A DNA stretch of 64,000 nucleotides from JBEKCD01 sp050015055 (GCA_050015055.1 JBEKCD010000005.1:124001-188000); one strand, 5' to 3'. Positions 52,346-62,290 are shown, numbered from the stretch's first letter. The notes: generated from the letters alone by a model not told the origin. A program made the numbers and translations.

Positions 52346-55144
52346 CTAACCCTTTTTCCTGCGTCTCCTGCTTCTTATCCACTTTGCAGTCTCCAGTGAA
52401 CCGAAGGTTATCGCTGTGAACAGTGTTGCAAACGCCCAGTCAAGCGGTTCAGGGGCGGCCACGGCGAACACTGAGTTGACGCCTGGCGTGTAGAGTACGA
52501 AGAGCTGAAGGATAAAAGATAGGGCAACAGCGAACCACAGGAATCTGTTCTTAAACGCGCCTACCTTCCAAATGGGGTAATTTAGAGATCGTGCCGATAT
52601 GGCATTGGCTAATTCCATAAGGATCATGGACGTAAGCAACTGTGTTCTAGCTTCAAGCAGCGGGTTGTAAATCACCTTGCCAGACAGATCCAACGTAGGA
52701 GGCAGCCATGGTTGATAATAGAAGTATCCGAACAGGAGCAAGGCTGTCATCAGTATCGGTACGAGAGACATGTAGGCTTTGACTTCCGGTGTGAAGATGC
52801 TCTCGTTTGGATCACGCGGTTTTCTGCCCATGATGTCCGGGTCGGCGGGGTCAATGCCTAATGCAATTGCGGGCAACCCATCGGTGGTCAAGTTTACCCA
52901 AAGAAGTTGCGCCGCGGTCAAGGCTATCGTGGCGCTGCTAACTACGGCGGCATCTGTTGCTGACGAGTTCATCCTTGCTAGAAATGGGACGGAGATTACT
53001 GCAATAAACATTACTAGGATTTCCATTATGTTGCATCGCATCAGGTAAGTCAGGCATTTCTTGATGTTGTCGTAGATTTCGCGCCCTTCTCTCACCGCCT
53101 TTACTATAGAGGCAAAGTTGTCGTCTGTCAATATCATGTCCGACGCTTCTTTGGTCACCTCGGTTCCGGTTACACCCATCGAAACGCCTATGTCAGCCAT
53201 TTTCAACGCGGGAGCATCGTTAACTCCGTCTCCAGTCATCGCCACGACTTTGCCCTTGGCTTTCCAAGCTTTGACTATTCTCATCTTGTGTTCAGGCGAA
53301 ACACGTGCATATATTACAACTTTGTCCACCATGGTGGCTAATTGTTCATCGGTCAACGTTTCCAACTCTGTGCCTGTGAGAACTTTTCCTTCTTCTTCAT
53401 TTTCGCCAAGCAGGTTGAGCTCTTTGGCCGCTGCTACCGCGGTAAGCTTGTGGTCCCCTGTGACCATCACGACGCTTATACCGGCTCCTTTGCAGGTGGA
53501 TATTGCAGCTTTGACTTCATCGCGGGGCGGATCAATCATGCCCACGATGCCCACGAAGGTGAAGCCTTCCTCGATTCTTTCGTCGCAAGCTTCTACTGTG
53601 TCAGGCAGCTCCCTGAATGCAATGCCCAAGTTCCTCAGGGCTTGTCTAGCCATGGCTTCATTCACAGAGAGAATGCTGACCCTATCACTGCCAGTCAGTT
53701 TGGCCGCCTTTCCATTTGCCAAGACTCTTGTACATTTGCTGAGAACTATTTCGGGAGCCCCTTTCATGTACGCTATTTTCTTCTTGCCAGAAATGATGTG
53801 CATGGTTGTCATGCGCTTTGTCTCAGAAGAGAACGGCAGCTCACCTATGCGGGGTTGTTGCCCTTCCAGCTCTTCCTTCCACAAATCTGCCTTTGCGGCT
53901 GCGACGATTAGTGCTCCTTCGGTGGGGTCTCCTTTGACAGCCCACCTTTCCGACGAAGTGTCTTTTTCCAGTTTGGCGTCATTGCACAAGGCCGCAGCAA
54001 TCAAAAGTGTGCGGAGCCCCTCTTCCGGTTCTATCTTCCTGTCCTCGAGGAGGAATTCTCCCTCGGGCTCATAGCCAACTCCTGAGACTTTGAAGATTTG
54101 ATTATCGAGATAGATTCTCTGTACCGTCATTTCGCCTTTTGTCATCGTTCCAGTCTTGTCAGAGCATATGACGCCGGTACAGCCCAACGTTTCAACAGCA
54201 GGCAGCTTCTTCACTATCGTGTTCACCTTTGCCATTCGGTACATACCCACGGCAAGTGCGCCGGTTACTATTGCAGGCAGGGCTTCAGGAACGGCTGCCA
54301 CAGCCAGACTGATGCCCCACAATATCATGTCAAGTATTCTGTTTCCTTCTACAAAGCCAATCGCACCCACACCGAGACAGATTCCAACGCATAGGATGCC
54401 GATCCACTTGCCGATAGACCGAGTTCTCTTCTCAAGCGGTGTCTCCTTTTCCCTGCTCAGCTGGACCATTTTGGCGATTTTTCCAAACTCTGTGTTCATA
54501 CCCGTGGAAGTGGCAACCGCCTTGCCTCGACCGAAAACTACCACGGTTCCAGCAAAGGCCATGCTTCGCCGATCGTTAATCGGGAGTCCCTCAGCACAGG
54601 CATCAACACCCTTATTGACAGGAGATGACTCTCCGGTCAGCGAAGCTTCATCCACCTTCAAGTTCACGGATTCAATGAGTCGCGCATCGGCCGGAACCTT
54701 ATCCCCCGTGAACAAGAGAACAACATCACCAGGAACAATCTCACTCGCAACAACCTTCACTTCTTTCCCATCGCGCAGTACTGTTGCGCTCGGCGCTGTC
54801 ATCCTCTTCAGAGCTTCAACAGCTTTCTCCGAACGGAATTCGTTCACGAATCCTAAAACGGCGGTGGCTATAACTATGGCAATTATAACCGTAGCGTCTA
54901 CGATTTCATTAGTGGCAATCGAAAGCGCCGTGGCGACTAGCAATATGATGATTAATACATCCTTGAATTGTTTCAAAAGCATCTTTACTGGAGAAGGCCC
55001 TCTTTCTTTATGCAGTTCGTTCAGGCCATATTCGGCCAAGCGTTTCTGCACTTCTGGCTTACTCAAACCGTGGTCAGAGGAGTTCAATTCCTTCAATGTT
55101 TCTTCGGGGCTCAATGCGTGCCAAGGTTTTGTGGCCAAACTCAA
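52346..55144 (-). CDS. P-type cation (Ca2+) ATPase
   Basis: 932 residues. Order: actuator loop LTGESSPV, span 4 with VPEALPAIV, phosphorylation site CSDKTGTMTKGEM (about residue 330), nucleotide site with MKGAPE, hinge TGDGVNDAPALK, and C-terminal spans containing NLTTDGLPAIALG. The PEALPA motif with an acidic residue and the N..D pair in span 6 indicate a P2-type Ca2+ (or Mn2+) exporter. Confidence 0.95.
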   Translation of the reverse strand: MSLATKPWHALSPEETLKELNSSDHGLSKPEVQKRLAEYGLNELHKERGPSPVKMLLKQFKDVLIIILLVATALSIATNEIVDATVIIAIVIATAVLGFVNEFRSEKAVEALKRMTAPSATVLRDGKEVKVVASEIVPGDVVLLFTGDKVPADARLIESVNLKVDEASLTGESSPVNKGVDACAEGLPINDRRSMAFAGTVVVFGRGKAVATSTGMNTEFGKIAKMVQLSREKETPLEKRTRSIGKWIGILCVGICLGVGAIGFVEGNRILDMILWGISLAVAAVPEALPAIVTGALAVGMYRMAKVNTIVKKLPAVETLGCTGVICSDKTGTMTKGEMTVQRIYLDNQIFKVSGVGYEPEGEFLLEDRKIEPEEGLRTLLIAAALCNDAKLEKDTSSERWAVKGDPTEGALIVAAAKADLWKEELEGQQPRIGELPFSSETKRMTTMHIISGKKKIAYMKGAPEIVLSKCTRVLANGKAAKLTGSDRVSILSVNEAMARQALRNLGIAFRELPDTVEACDERIEEGFTFVGIVGMIDPPRDEVKAAISTCKGAGISVVMVTGDHKLTAVAAAKELNLLGENEEEGKVLTGTELETLTDEQLATMVDKVVIYARVSPEHKMRIVKAWKAKGKVVAMTGDGVNDAPALKMADIGVSMGVTGTEVTKEASDMILTDDNFASIVKAVREGREIYDNIKKCLTYLMRCNIMEILVMFIAVISVPFLARMNSSATDAAVVSSATIALTAAQLLWVNLTTDGLPAIALGIDPADPDIMGRKPRDPNESIFTPEVKAYMSLVPILMTALLLFGYFYYQPWLPPTLDLSGKVIYNPLLEARTQLLTSMILMELANAISARSLNYPIWKVGAFKNRFLWFAVALSFILQLFVLYTPGVNSVFAVAAPEPLDWAFATLFTAITFGSLETAKWIRSRRRRKKG

Positions 55145-55184
55145 CCCTCTTCATTTCTTGTCAATTTTGACAGGCCGGCACGTT

Positions 55185-55802
55185 TCACGAGCTGCACACT
55201 CCTCTGACAAGGACTATCGACTCAAAGAATGGAAGATCTTGCTTCGCAATAACGTTTGCCTTCAAGCCTCTCTCCTCGAGAAGGCGTAAAGTCTGCTCCA
55301 CATTAGAAAGTGTTGATTGCATCAACATAATTTCTCCGCTGGGTCTGAGATATTTCGGAGCTTCACAAAGGAATCTGTCAATCACATTTCTTCCAGAAAC
55401 GCCGCCAGCCCAAGCCCATCCCATCCAAGAGTCCTTTTCATTCTCTTCTGATGGTAGGTACGGAGCGTTGAATAGGATTAGATCGAATTCTTTTCTAGTT
55501 CTGAGGTGTGCGAACAGATCTCCTTGAATGAAAGACATGTGGTTGCCAACACCATTGATCTCTGCGTTATTCTTCGCGCATTTGACAGCGTAGGGATTTA
55601 CATCAACCGCGATCACCTCACCTGCCTTCTTGGCTGCAATCACGCCCAATATCCCGCAACCAGTGCCCATATCAACGACTTTACAGCCACCTCTGACCTT
55701 CAAGTTTTCAGCAAAGAGGAAGGAATCTTCGGCCGGCTCGTAAACGTTTTCCATGATGTTGAAAACGCAGTCAGCGAAGATCACTCTACTTGATAATCGC
55801 AT
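55185..55802 (-). CDS. HemK2-type protein methyltransferase
   Basis: 205 residues, but ATG 55754 (MENVYEPAEDSFLF) is the likelier start, giving 189. The SAM site is VVDMGTGCGILGVIAAKKAG. The catalytic motif is NAPY (LILFNAPYLPSEENE) instead of NPPY. Archaeal relatives methylate the GGQ glutamine of release factor aRF1. It is the downstream partner of ksgA, overlapping it if the upper start is used. Confidence 0.88.
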   Translation of the reverse strand: MRLSSRVIFADCVFNIMENVYEPAEDSFLFAENLKVRGGCKVVDMGTGCGILGVIAAKKAGEVIAVDVNPYAVKCAKNNAEINGVGNHMSFIQGDLFAHLRTRKEFDLILFNAPYLPSEENEKDSWMGWAWAGGVSGRNVIDRFLCEAPKYLRPSGEIMLMQSTLSNVEQTLRLLEERGLKANVIAKQDLPFFESIVLVRGVCSS

Positions 55803-56607
55803 TGGCTAATGCTCCGAAATCTTCTGGTGCGAGTCCCCGCACTCGCTTGTTGCCCAGAGGGAGAGAGTCAGCAATCTTGACCACGTCTTGCTTTGTTGCA
55901 TTACGTCCTTGCTTCAGGTACGTCAGGGCTGCGTTTCTAACCGTCCTGTTGCGGCGCGTAAAGAGAACTTGTAGGAGGCGTTGGAAGGCTGCCTCATTCC
56001 CTGGCAGAGATGGCCGTTGTTTCTTTGGCTTCAGGCATATTATGACCGAATCTATTTTTGGATGTGGATAAAACATGGATTTGGGAATCTCATCCAGAAG
56101 CTCAACTTGTGCATGATAGTACGTGAAAACCGTCAACCATCCGTAGTCTTCACTTCCAACAGCAGCCATAAGTCGATGCGCAAATTCCTTTTGAAAGACC
56201 AAGACTGCACAGTCGAAGTCCCTTTGGAAGAGCCATGCGAGTAGACGGGACGAGATTTGATAGGGCGGAATTGAAACGATTTTGTTGAATGAAGGGAGAG
56301 TGATGCTGAGAACGTTACCTTCGATTATTTTCACGTTGGATGCGCAACCGAGCTGTTCACGCAAAATGCTGACAAGCCTCGCATCAACTTCAACTGCGAG
56401 AACTTCCTTGCATTTCTCGCTCATGAAACGAGTCAGGAAACCCAGTCCAGCACCTATCTCCAACACTGTATCATCACAATCGAGTGAGGCGTAGTGGGCC
56501 ATCTTTTGAAAAACTTGTGATTCAACCATGAAGTTTTGGCCTAAAGCCTTCTTCGGCTCAATTCGATGTCTTCGAAGCAGAGACTTCGTTTCTTCTAGGA
56601 GGCTCAT
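55786..56607 (-). CDS. ksgA: 16S rRNA dimethyladenosine transferase (KsgA/Dim1)
   Basis: 273 residues. PKKALGQNFMVESQVFQKM at the start, the SAM motif DDTVLEIGAGLGFLTRF and the catalytic motif VSIPPYQISSRLLAWLF, which has IPPY where most members have NIPY or NLPY. It modifies two adjacent adenines near the 16S 3' end. It belongs to the minus-strand run DUF655-ksgA-hemK2, the standard archaeal order. Confidence 0.94.
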   Translation of the reverse strand: MSLLEETKSLLRRHRIEPKKALGQNFMVESQVFQKMAHYASLDCDDTVLEIGAGLGFLTRFMSEKCKEVLAVEVDARLVSILREQLGCASNVKIIEGNVLSITLPSFNKIVSIPPYQISSRLLAWLFQRDFDCAVLVFQKEFAHRLMAAVGSEDYGWLTVFTYYHAQVELLDEIPKSMFYPHPKIDSVIICLKPKKQRPSLPGNEAAFQRLLQVLFTRRNRTVRNAALTYLKQGRNATKQDVVKIADSLPLGNKRVRGLAPEDFGALANAIIK

Positions 56608-56633
56608 TCTACCCCGTTAGACGATGGATTGGG

Positions 56634-57209
56634 CTATTGTGCCCTCGTGAATAATCGATACTTGCTGTCGCCACCCAATTCTTCCATTACTCTCTTTGTT
56701 ATCAATTTAACCGGGTTGGGCAATTCCGTGCGTTTCTGTAAGTCTTCAAAACTCTCAAAAGGTTTCTTCTCTCGCTCGTTTATGACCTGCCACATGTATT
56801 TTTTGCCTATTCCTGGAACCAGCTCCAGAGCGTGCATCCTCGGTGTGACAGCCCGTGCAGTGTTGAAGAATTGAACGAACCACTTCTCACGGTTCAGCAC
56901 GATCTCGTTGATCACCGTTGGAAGCTCTGTTTTGGCGGCTGCGGTTAACTCATCATAGCTTATTCGACCGATAATGTACGTTATCTCTGAACGGGCCTCC
57001 TTACCAACGAAAACACGATCATGAGGCTTGAGTATCATGCCTTCCTTGACCAATGCCTCTAGAAGGGTGAAGAACTCTTCGCCCACTAACTGAACCAGAG
57101 CTCCCGCTCGGTAGCCGGCTCGTCCTGAAACGTGCACTCCGGGGCGACCGTGCTGCAGAAAATCCAGGATACGGGCGAACTCTTCGTACCGCTTCTCCAT
57201 CATCGTCAT
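56634..57209 (-). CDS. DUF655 RNA/DNA-binding protein
   Basis: 191 residues. DFLQHGRPGVHVSGRAGYRAGALVQLVGEEFF opens an OB-like domain (cited here in part: residues about 17-48), followed by a helix-hairpin-helix stretch (LELVPGIGKKYMWQVINERE). Family members sit next to ksgA and rpoF in most archaea. The molecular role is not established. Confidence 0.9.
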   Translation of the reverse strand: MTMMEKRYEEFARILDFLQHGRPGVHVSGRAGYRAGALVQLVGEEFFTLLEALVKEGMILKPHDRVFVGKEARSEITYIIGRISYDELTAAAKTELPTVINEIVLNREKWFVQFFNTARAVTPRMHALELVPGIGKKYMWQVINEREKKPFESFEDLQKRTELPNPVKLITKRVMEELGGDSKYRLFTRAQ

Positions 57210-57260
57210 AATTTCCTCTATTTAGTCTCTTATTGCTTAAAATAGTTGGCATCGACCAGC

Positions 57261-57599
57261 CTATTTCAATTTTCGATGTTCATCCAGCAAGTTCACTATG
57301 GCTTCTAGTTTGGCTGTCTCGATGATTTTTCGTCCACCTGCTAGAAACACTCTCAGCTCTTCAATACTCTTGGGCATGCAGTTGACTATTTGCACTGCCT
57401 CTACCTCGTCTAGACCGTATTCTGCCACGAGTTTTCCAACCAGTTTTTCGGCGGATTCGGGGTCGGTCTTCGAAAACTTTGACACGTAATCGAACGTGCG
57501 GCGCTGTAGCTGATCGAGGTTTGCTTCACCTATAGAATCCAGCAGCTTCTTGACCTGGGGGAGACTCAGTTTCTTTTCGGTCATGTTCTTTTCCGACAT
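57261..57599 (-). CDS. rpoF: RNA polymerase subunit Rpb4 (RpoF)
   Basis: 112 residues from ATG 57599; the frame is open further up into rpl21e but the family starts here. Helical protein with LSLPQVKKLLDSIG, then FDYVSKFSKTDPESAEKLV and VNCMPKSIEELRVFLAGGR. It forms the stalk of RNA polymerase with Rpb7. It follows rpl21e by one base. Confidence 0.92.
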   Translation of the reverse strand: MSEKNMTEKKLSLPQVKKLLDSIGEANLDQLQRRTFDYVSKFSKTDPESAEKLVGKLVAEYGLDEVEAVQIVNCMPKSIEELRVFLAGGRKIIETAKLEAIVNLLDEHRKLK

Positions 57600-57600
57600 T

Positions 57601-57900
57601 CTAATCACTCTTAAAAGGTTCCAAGTGTTCAGGTCTGACGATGATCTCTTTGATAGCGTCTCCTTGTGGAACACTCACTACATAACTGCGTCCCCGCTTG
57701 TTGAGTACAATGCCGACTTTGCCGTGGAAGCGCCTGTGCGGCATGCCTTTGTGGACACTCGAGTCTATCTTGACGACAACATTGGTTCCAGGCTGATACT
57801 CATGGAGCAGCTTACTCAGCCTCAGTTTTCCATGCTCCCTAGTCCCCTTTGTCAAGAGACGGCGTGCACTCGAACGAAAACCCTTCGACTTCTTTATCAT
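57601..57900 (-). CDS. rpl21e: ribosomal protein L21e
   Basis: 99 residues, the family length. KSKGFRSSARRLLTKGTREHGK at the start (residues 3-24) and the SH3-like barrel with SVHKGMPHRRFHGKVG and YVVSVPQGD. Lies between pus10 and rpoF as usual. Confidence 0.95.
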   Translation of the reverse strand: MIKKSKGFRSSARRLLTKGTREHGKLRLSKLLHEYQPGTNVVVKIDSSVHKGMPHRRFHGKVGIVLNKRGRSYVVSVPQGDAIKEIIVRPEHLEPFKSD

Positions 57901-57910
57901 AACACTTCTC

Positions 57911-59245
57911 CTAATCTTCCATAATTATGTTTAGAACATCAAGGTCCATGGGCTTCGCTTTGTTCTTGAGAAGTTCCGAAACACTGGGCACCGTTCTTCC
58001 CTCATCCCCAGTAACCAGTTCTTTAACGTAGAGCCCTCCTTGACAGCGTAATCTCATTTCAGCCTTTCTTGGCGACAGTTTCTTAACGCCCACGTCGTAT
58101 ATGTACTTTTCCCGCGTCAGATCAGCACGTCTGTGCAAAACGCGAACAGGGGTATCCTGTTTAATCATGACGTTTGTAAGGCTCTTCTCCAAGAAGCGCA
58201 TGTCCTTGGCCGTGATCTTGTTTTCAAATTCTATGAACACCCGATATTCTTTCTGCTTAGACTCGTCTCCCTTCAACTTCCTGACGACATCTCTATTCGC
58301 GACCCTCAGACCTGAAACCTCGACCTTGTTCACCCCGTTCGCGTTCACCGCATCTTCCATTTTTTTAAGATCTAGGAAACGCTTTTTCGGAGCCGCGATT
58401 TCAATCACAAAAGGCCTGCCGTTGCCCAGCATGCGAGCATCGATGTCTTCTCTTCCAGAAGCGTGAAACGAAGCACCCGAACCACTTGTCGCTTCCAACA
58501 GTGGCTTCTCAACTATTTCCTGCACCGACTCCGGATACAATTTTCCAGTCCAGTTACATTTCTCGCAACCTTTACCCCAGCATCCCGAACAGAACCATTT
58601 CGACTGAGGAATGCTTCTGACGAGTTTTTTGTACCGGCCAGCTATGAAGAGAGGGTTGACTTGAAGTCTTACAAGACCAGAGAATGGCTCGACGAGTGCG
58701 ACGATCTCTGGCTTTTTGAAGTCTACTTCCTTCCCGCTCCGCTCTGCAACTCTTTTACCGATGGTCCTCGCGAACTCTTTGCGGAGACTCTCACCCTGGC
58801 TGACGCCAAATTCTGCCCTAAACTCATCCTCTCGTTCGCCAACTGTCAAGGGCAATTCTATGCCCACGAGGAAACTGCTGTACTCGTAATCACTGAGAAG
58901 CCCCAGAGTTTTCTCCGCCAAATCGTTACGAAGATCAAGCTTGCCCTCACACAGGAAACATGTTTCTGGATAATCTTCAGCCCTAATGTGTTCTCCCAGT
59001 CTGTTGAGTATTTCCTTTGCGACTTTGGAAAAACCATTCGTCTCCAAAACCTTGAGAGCCTTCACGCCCCGTTTGCTCTCTGAAAACGCCAACGCGTGAG
59101 CCTCAAGCGTCAACGCCAGTTTTATCGCCCTTCCCCTCTCCTCGTTCTCAACGCCATGTCCCAGGAGCGCAAATTGCCGGCCCAGACAACGGTCACAGAG
59201 GGGATATTTCTCAAGCATCCTCTGAGCTTCTTGCAAAATGCTCAT
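57911..59245 (-). CDS. pus10: tRNA pseudouridine synthase Pus10
   Basis: 444 residues. An N-terminal THUMP-like domain with a zinc site (CDRCLGRQ, CFLCEG, then CSGCWGKGCEKC) is followed by the catalytic domain. The catalytic segment ASGREDIDARMLGNGRPFVIE contains the active Asp. It makes pseudouridine 54/55 in the T loop of archaeal tRNAs. Confidence 0.95.
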   Translation of the reverse strand: MSILQEAQRMLEKYPLCDRCLGRQFALLGHGVENEERGRAIKLALTLEAHALAFSESKRGVKALKVLETNGFSKVAKEILNRLGEHIRAEDYPETCFLCEGKLDLRNDLAEKTLGLLSDYEYSSFLVGIELPLTVGEREDEFRAEFGVSQGESLRKEFARTIGKRVAERSGKEVDFKKPEIVALVEPFSGLVRLQVNPLFIAGRYKKLVRSIPQSKWFCSGCWGKGCEKCNWTGKLYPESVQEIVEKPLLEATSGSGASFHASGREDIDARMLGNGRPFVIEIAAPKKRFLDLKKMEDAVNANGVNKVEVSGLRVANRDVVRKLKGDESKQKEYRVFIEFENKITAKDMRFLEKSLTNVMIKQDTPVRVLHRRADLTREKYIYDVGVKKLSPRKAEMRLRCQGGLYVKELVTGDEGRTVPSVSELLKNKAKPMDLDVLNIIMED

Positions 59246-59274
59246 TTAACATGCCTTCCAAGAGCCTGGCACTG

Positions 59275-60609
59275 TCACTTGAGATCCGTGGGCAGGTTTT
59301 TTCCGAAGAAGGGAAACTTCTTTTGTCTGCGCATCGTCTTCAACATGCGTCGCATCATCGCGTACTGTTTCAGAAGCTCCTTCACTTCTTTCTCGCTGGT
59401 GCCTGAACCCCTGGCTACGCGTTTCATCCTTGAAGCGTTGAAGATTTTCGGGTTCTCCTTCTCAGCTACCGTCATAGACTGAATCAATACGCGCCACTTT
59501 TCCAAACGGCCCTCAGCAGTGTTCAACATTTCATCAGGGATCTTGTAAGACATTCCTGGAATCAAGTTCATGAGTTTCTTGAAGGTGCCCATTCCCTTCA
59601 TAGCTTCGAACTGTTCATACATGTCTGTCAACGTGAATTTGCCGCTAAGGATAGCCTTGGCTTTCTTTTCGGGAACAGTTATCTCGGCCTCACGCACCTT
59701 GTCAAGGAGCGTTTCCAAGTCACCCATTCCTAGCAGACGGCCAACGAAACGTGAAGGAACGAAAGCCTCCACGTCCTCCGTTTTTTCTCCGGTGCCAATG
59801 AACTTTATGGGCGCACCTGTCGCCGCTACCGCAGAGAGAGCGCCGCCTCCCCTTGCAGACCCATCGAGTTTCGTGACGAGTATCGAGCCGATGGGCGTGG
59901 CTTCATTGAAGGCTTTGGCCTGGGCCAACGCTTGTTGGCCAATTGTTCCGTCGATAACGAGCATAACCTCATCAGGTTTGATGCTTCTCTCAAGCATCTT
60001 CATCTCTTTGATGAGTTCGTGTTCCTCTTTATGACGGCCGGAAGTGTCGACGATGACCATGTCCTTGTCGACAAATTGTTTCAAACCTTCAGTAACGACC
60101 TTAATGGGATCTTTGGCTTTTAGGTCCCCATACAGGGGAATGTTGATTCTAGCCGCGAGTTGTTGAAGCTGAGCGTAAGCGCCGGGTCGAAAAGTGTCGG
60201 CGCAAATCACGGCGGGCTTCAAGCCCCTCTTTTGAAAGTATCTTGCCAGTTTGGCTGCGGCAGTTGTCTTTCCAGAACCTTGGATGCCGACGAGCATTAT
60301 TATTCTTCTCTTTCCCGGCTCCATTTTTATCGGAGCTGGCTTTTCTCCTAGGAAACGCGTCATCTCTTCATAGACGACTTTTATCACGTGCTCGCGTCTT
60401 GAGACGCCGGGTGGAACTTTTTCTTTCAGTGCTCTTTCTTCTATTCTTTTGGAAATGTCGAGCACGAGTTTGACGTTAACGTCCGCTTGGAGCAGAGCCT
60501 TCTGCACATCATGCACAAGCTCCTTGACTGTGGCTTCGTCTACAACGGAAGCCTTGAAAACCTTCTTCAACGCTTCGTAAAGTGACGAACCTAGGTGATC
60601 TAGAGACAT
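59275..60609 (-). CDS. srp54: signal recognition particle protein SRP54
   Basis: 444 residues. NG domain: GIQGSGKTTAAAKLARYFQK, DTFRPGAYAQLQQLA, DTSGRHKEEHELI and TKLDGSARGGGALS. The M domain contains methionine-rich helices (MGTFKKLMNLIPGMSYK, FNASRMKRVARGSG). It binds signal peptides and 7S RNA and works with FtsY (15726). Last gene transcribed before the divergent PAC2 gene. Confidence 0.96.
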   Translation of the reverse strand: MSLDHLGSSLYEALKKVFKASVVDEATVKELVHDVQKALLQADVNVKLVLDISKRIEERALKEKVPPGVSRREHVIKVVYEEMTRFLGEKPAPIKMEPGKRRIIMLVGIQGSGKTTAAAKLARYFQKRGLKPAVICADTFRPGAYAQLQQLAARINIPLYGDLKAKDPIKVVTEGLKQFVDKDMVIVDTSGRHKEEHELIKEMKMLERSIKPDEVMLVIDGTIGQQALAQAKAFNEATPIGSILVTKLDGSARGGGALSAVAATGAPIKFIGTGEKTEDVEAFVPSRFVGRLLGMGDLETLLDKVREAEITVPEKKAKAILSGKFTLTDMYEQFEAMKGMGTFKKLMNLIPGMSYKIPDEMLNTAEGRLEKWRVLIQSMTVAEKENPKIFNASRMKRVARGSGTSEKEVKELLKQYAMMRRMLKTMRRQKKFPFFGKNLPTDLK

Positions 60610-60726
60610 GTTTTTCTCCAGATTTACATCGCTTCATGCCATTAATAGCTATTCCGTTCTTCGGGCCTTGCTTCCGTAAGCTTTTTAGATTTCACGCTTC
60701 TTCTAGAGGGGTTTGAGTGGATAGAT

Positions 60727-61473
60727 TTGAGTGAAGAAGTTAAGATTATTGAGGTAAAGAAGGTGCCGACAGGAGCCACTTTGATTTTCGCTTTCCCAGA
60801 CGTTGGACTGGTAGGAGTGATAGCTGCTTCACACCTAATCGACGAGCTAGGCTTGACTGAAGTGGCCTATGTGAATTCGAATCTACTCCCGCCGCTCATC
60901 GTTCTGCATGAGGGCTTACCGCACTCTTCGATAAGGATCTTCGCAGACGAAGACACTCTCTTGGCGGTCTCAGAAGTACCGATACCCACAGACGTAATCT
61001 ATCCGATAATGGACGCACTGATTAATTGGGCAAAGGGCAAAGAGGTCAAAATGATGATTTCACTCAGCGGAATGCCGATCCAAGATAGACAAGATGTTAC
61101 AGAACTGAAGTCCTTCGCCGCAGCGTCAAACGCTGAGGCATTGAAGACAGCTCGAGAAAAGGGCCTGGAGATTCTGACAGAGGGATACATGGTTGGCCCT
61201 CAGGCAGTTGTGCTTCAACGCGCTGCAGAAGCTGGATCACCTGCTATAACACTGCTCGCTCAGTGTTTTCCCAACTATCCAGATCCAGAGGCGGCGGCAG
61301 AAGTTCTGAAGGAACTGGCGAAGATAACGGGGTTGAAAGTGAACGTTGCAAAATTGTTGGAGAAAGGCGAGGAAATTCGATTGAGAGCGAGAGACGTGAT
61401 GAAACGAACTCAGGAAGAGATGACGAAGATGAAGAAGGGCCAAGAATACGACATTCCAATGTACGTTTCATAG
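60727..61473 (+). CDS. PAC2-family protein (proteasome assembly chaperone-like)
   Basis: 248 residues (TTG start). GATLIFAFPDVGLVGVIAASHLIDEL is the typical opening (residues about 14-39), followed by SLSGMPIQDRQD, the segment ILTEGYMVGPQAVVL and a helical tail. Archaeal PbaB-like proteins of this kind bind the proteasome or assist its assembly. Forms a pair with hsp20 (15-base gap). Confidence 0.88.
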   Translation: MSEEVKIIEVKKVPTGATLIFAFPDVGLVGVIAASHLIDELGLTEVAYVNSNLLPPLIVLHEGLPHSSIRIFADEDTLLAVSEVPIPTDVIYPIMDALINWAKGKEVKMMISLSGMPIQDRQDVTELKSFAAASNAEALKTAREKGLEILTEGYMVGPQAVVLQRAAEAGSPAITLLAQCFPNYPDPEAAAEVLKELAKITGLKVNVAKLLEKGEEIRLRARDVMKRTQEEMTKMKKGQEYDIPMYVS

Positions 61474-61487
61474 GGAGGAGATGAACG

Positions 61488-61910
61488 GTGTCCATTAGGA
61501 AGAAGACGTCAATTTCTGACATGATAGACGAGTACTTTGAAGATATGGAAAGATGGGCTGACCAGGTCAGAGAAACTCTGAGTGAAAGACCATGCTGGGA
61601 TCTGAAAACCTGTGCGATAGAACCTCTACGTGAAATAACGGTAATGCCCACAGAAGTGATAGTTACAGTTGACTTGCCTTACGCAAAGGAAGAGACCGTC
61701 AAAGTCAAAGCATTCGATGGTTCTTCCCTCGAGATACTCGCTGAAATGAAGAAGAAAATACGTCTCACCGAACTTGGCGTAACACACAGGAAAGGCGTGA
61801 TTCAAAGATTCCATGCTTGGATACGCATCCCAGTAACAGTCAACATGGACAAAATGAAGATTCAACACAAAAAAGGAATCCTAGAAATCAAGATACCCCG
61901 CAAACGCTGA
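61488..61910 (+). CDS. hsp20: small heat-shock protein (Hsp20/alpha-crystallin)
   Basis: 140 residues, GTG start preceded by GGAGGAG (61474-61480). The alpha-crystallin domain (about 45-138) shows EVIVTVDLPYAKEETVKVKA, KGVIQRFHAWIRIPVTV and the end KKGILEIKIPRK. A short charged N-terminus (SDMIDEYFEDMERW) precedes it. Confidence 0.9.
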   Translation: MSIRKKTSISDMIDEYFEDMERWADQVRETLSERPCWDLKTCAIEPLREITVMPTEVIVTVDLPYAKEETVKVKAFDGSSLEILAEMKKKIRLTELGVTHRKGVIQRFHAWIRIPVTVNMDKMKIQHKKGILEIKIPRKR

Positions 61911-62083
61911 CACACAATCTCCGTCAGAAAGAGCAATGAAGCCTCAGCACCTAACTATCTTCACAAATCCGACGGCTCTTCTAGCATCATCGGCCTCAAA
62001 CCACCATATGTAAGACGCTGAAATAAACCTTGACGAAAGTCTTTTAACAACAAAAGACGATACGAACTAGAACAGTTTGGTGG

Positions 62084-62290
62084 GTGAGGAATCTGGCAGG
62101 CGAAAGAGCAATCCATATCGCGATTTTCATTCTCGTTCTAGTCGGACTATGTGGAATAAGCGGATACATAATTTACAGCAGTACGCCAAACGATTTGCTG
62201 AGAATTGCAGGAATCGCGTTGAGTTGGGGAATAATACTCCTGGCTCTCTACACCTTATTCAGTGCACTTAAGTGGAAATGGTGGGAATAG
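62084..62290 (+). CDS. small two-span membrane protein
   Basis: 68 residues (GTG start). Two hydrophobic spans (about 9-29 and 39-61) and an end KWKWWE. A TATA-like CTTTTAAC (about 62041) and a TAGAACAG half-site (62070) lie upstream. No family is recognised. Confidence 0.5.
   Translation: MRNLAGERAIHIAIFILVLVGLCGISGYIIYSSTPNDLLRIAGIALSWGIILLALYTLFSALKWKWWE

Noticed and set aside
53118..55289. Two long plus-strand frames (318 and 377 codons) opposite the P-type ATPase
   Set aside because: They mirror the codon structure of the ATPase, are Ser/Thr-rich without domains, and the ATPase itself is complete and conserved.
58463..59083. 206-codon plus-strand frame opposite pus10
   Set aside because: Antisense shadow of a complete conserved gene; no recognisable domain.
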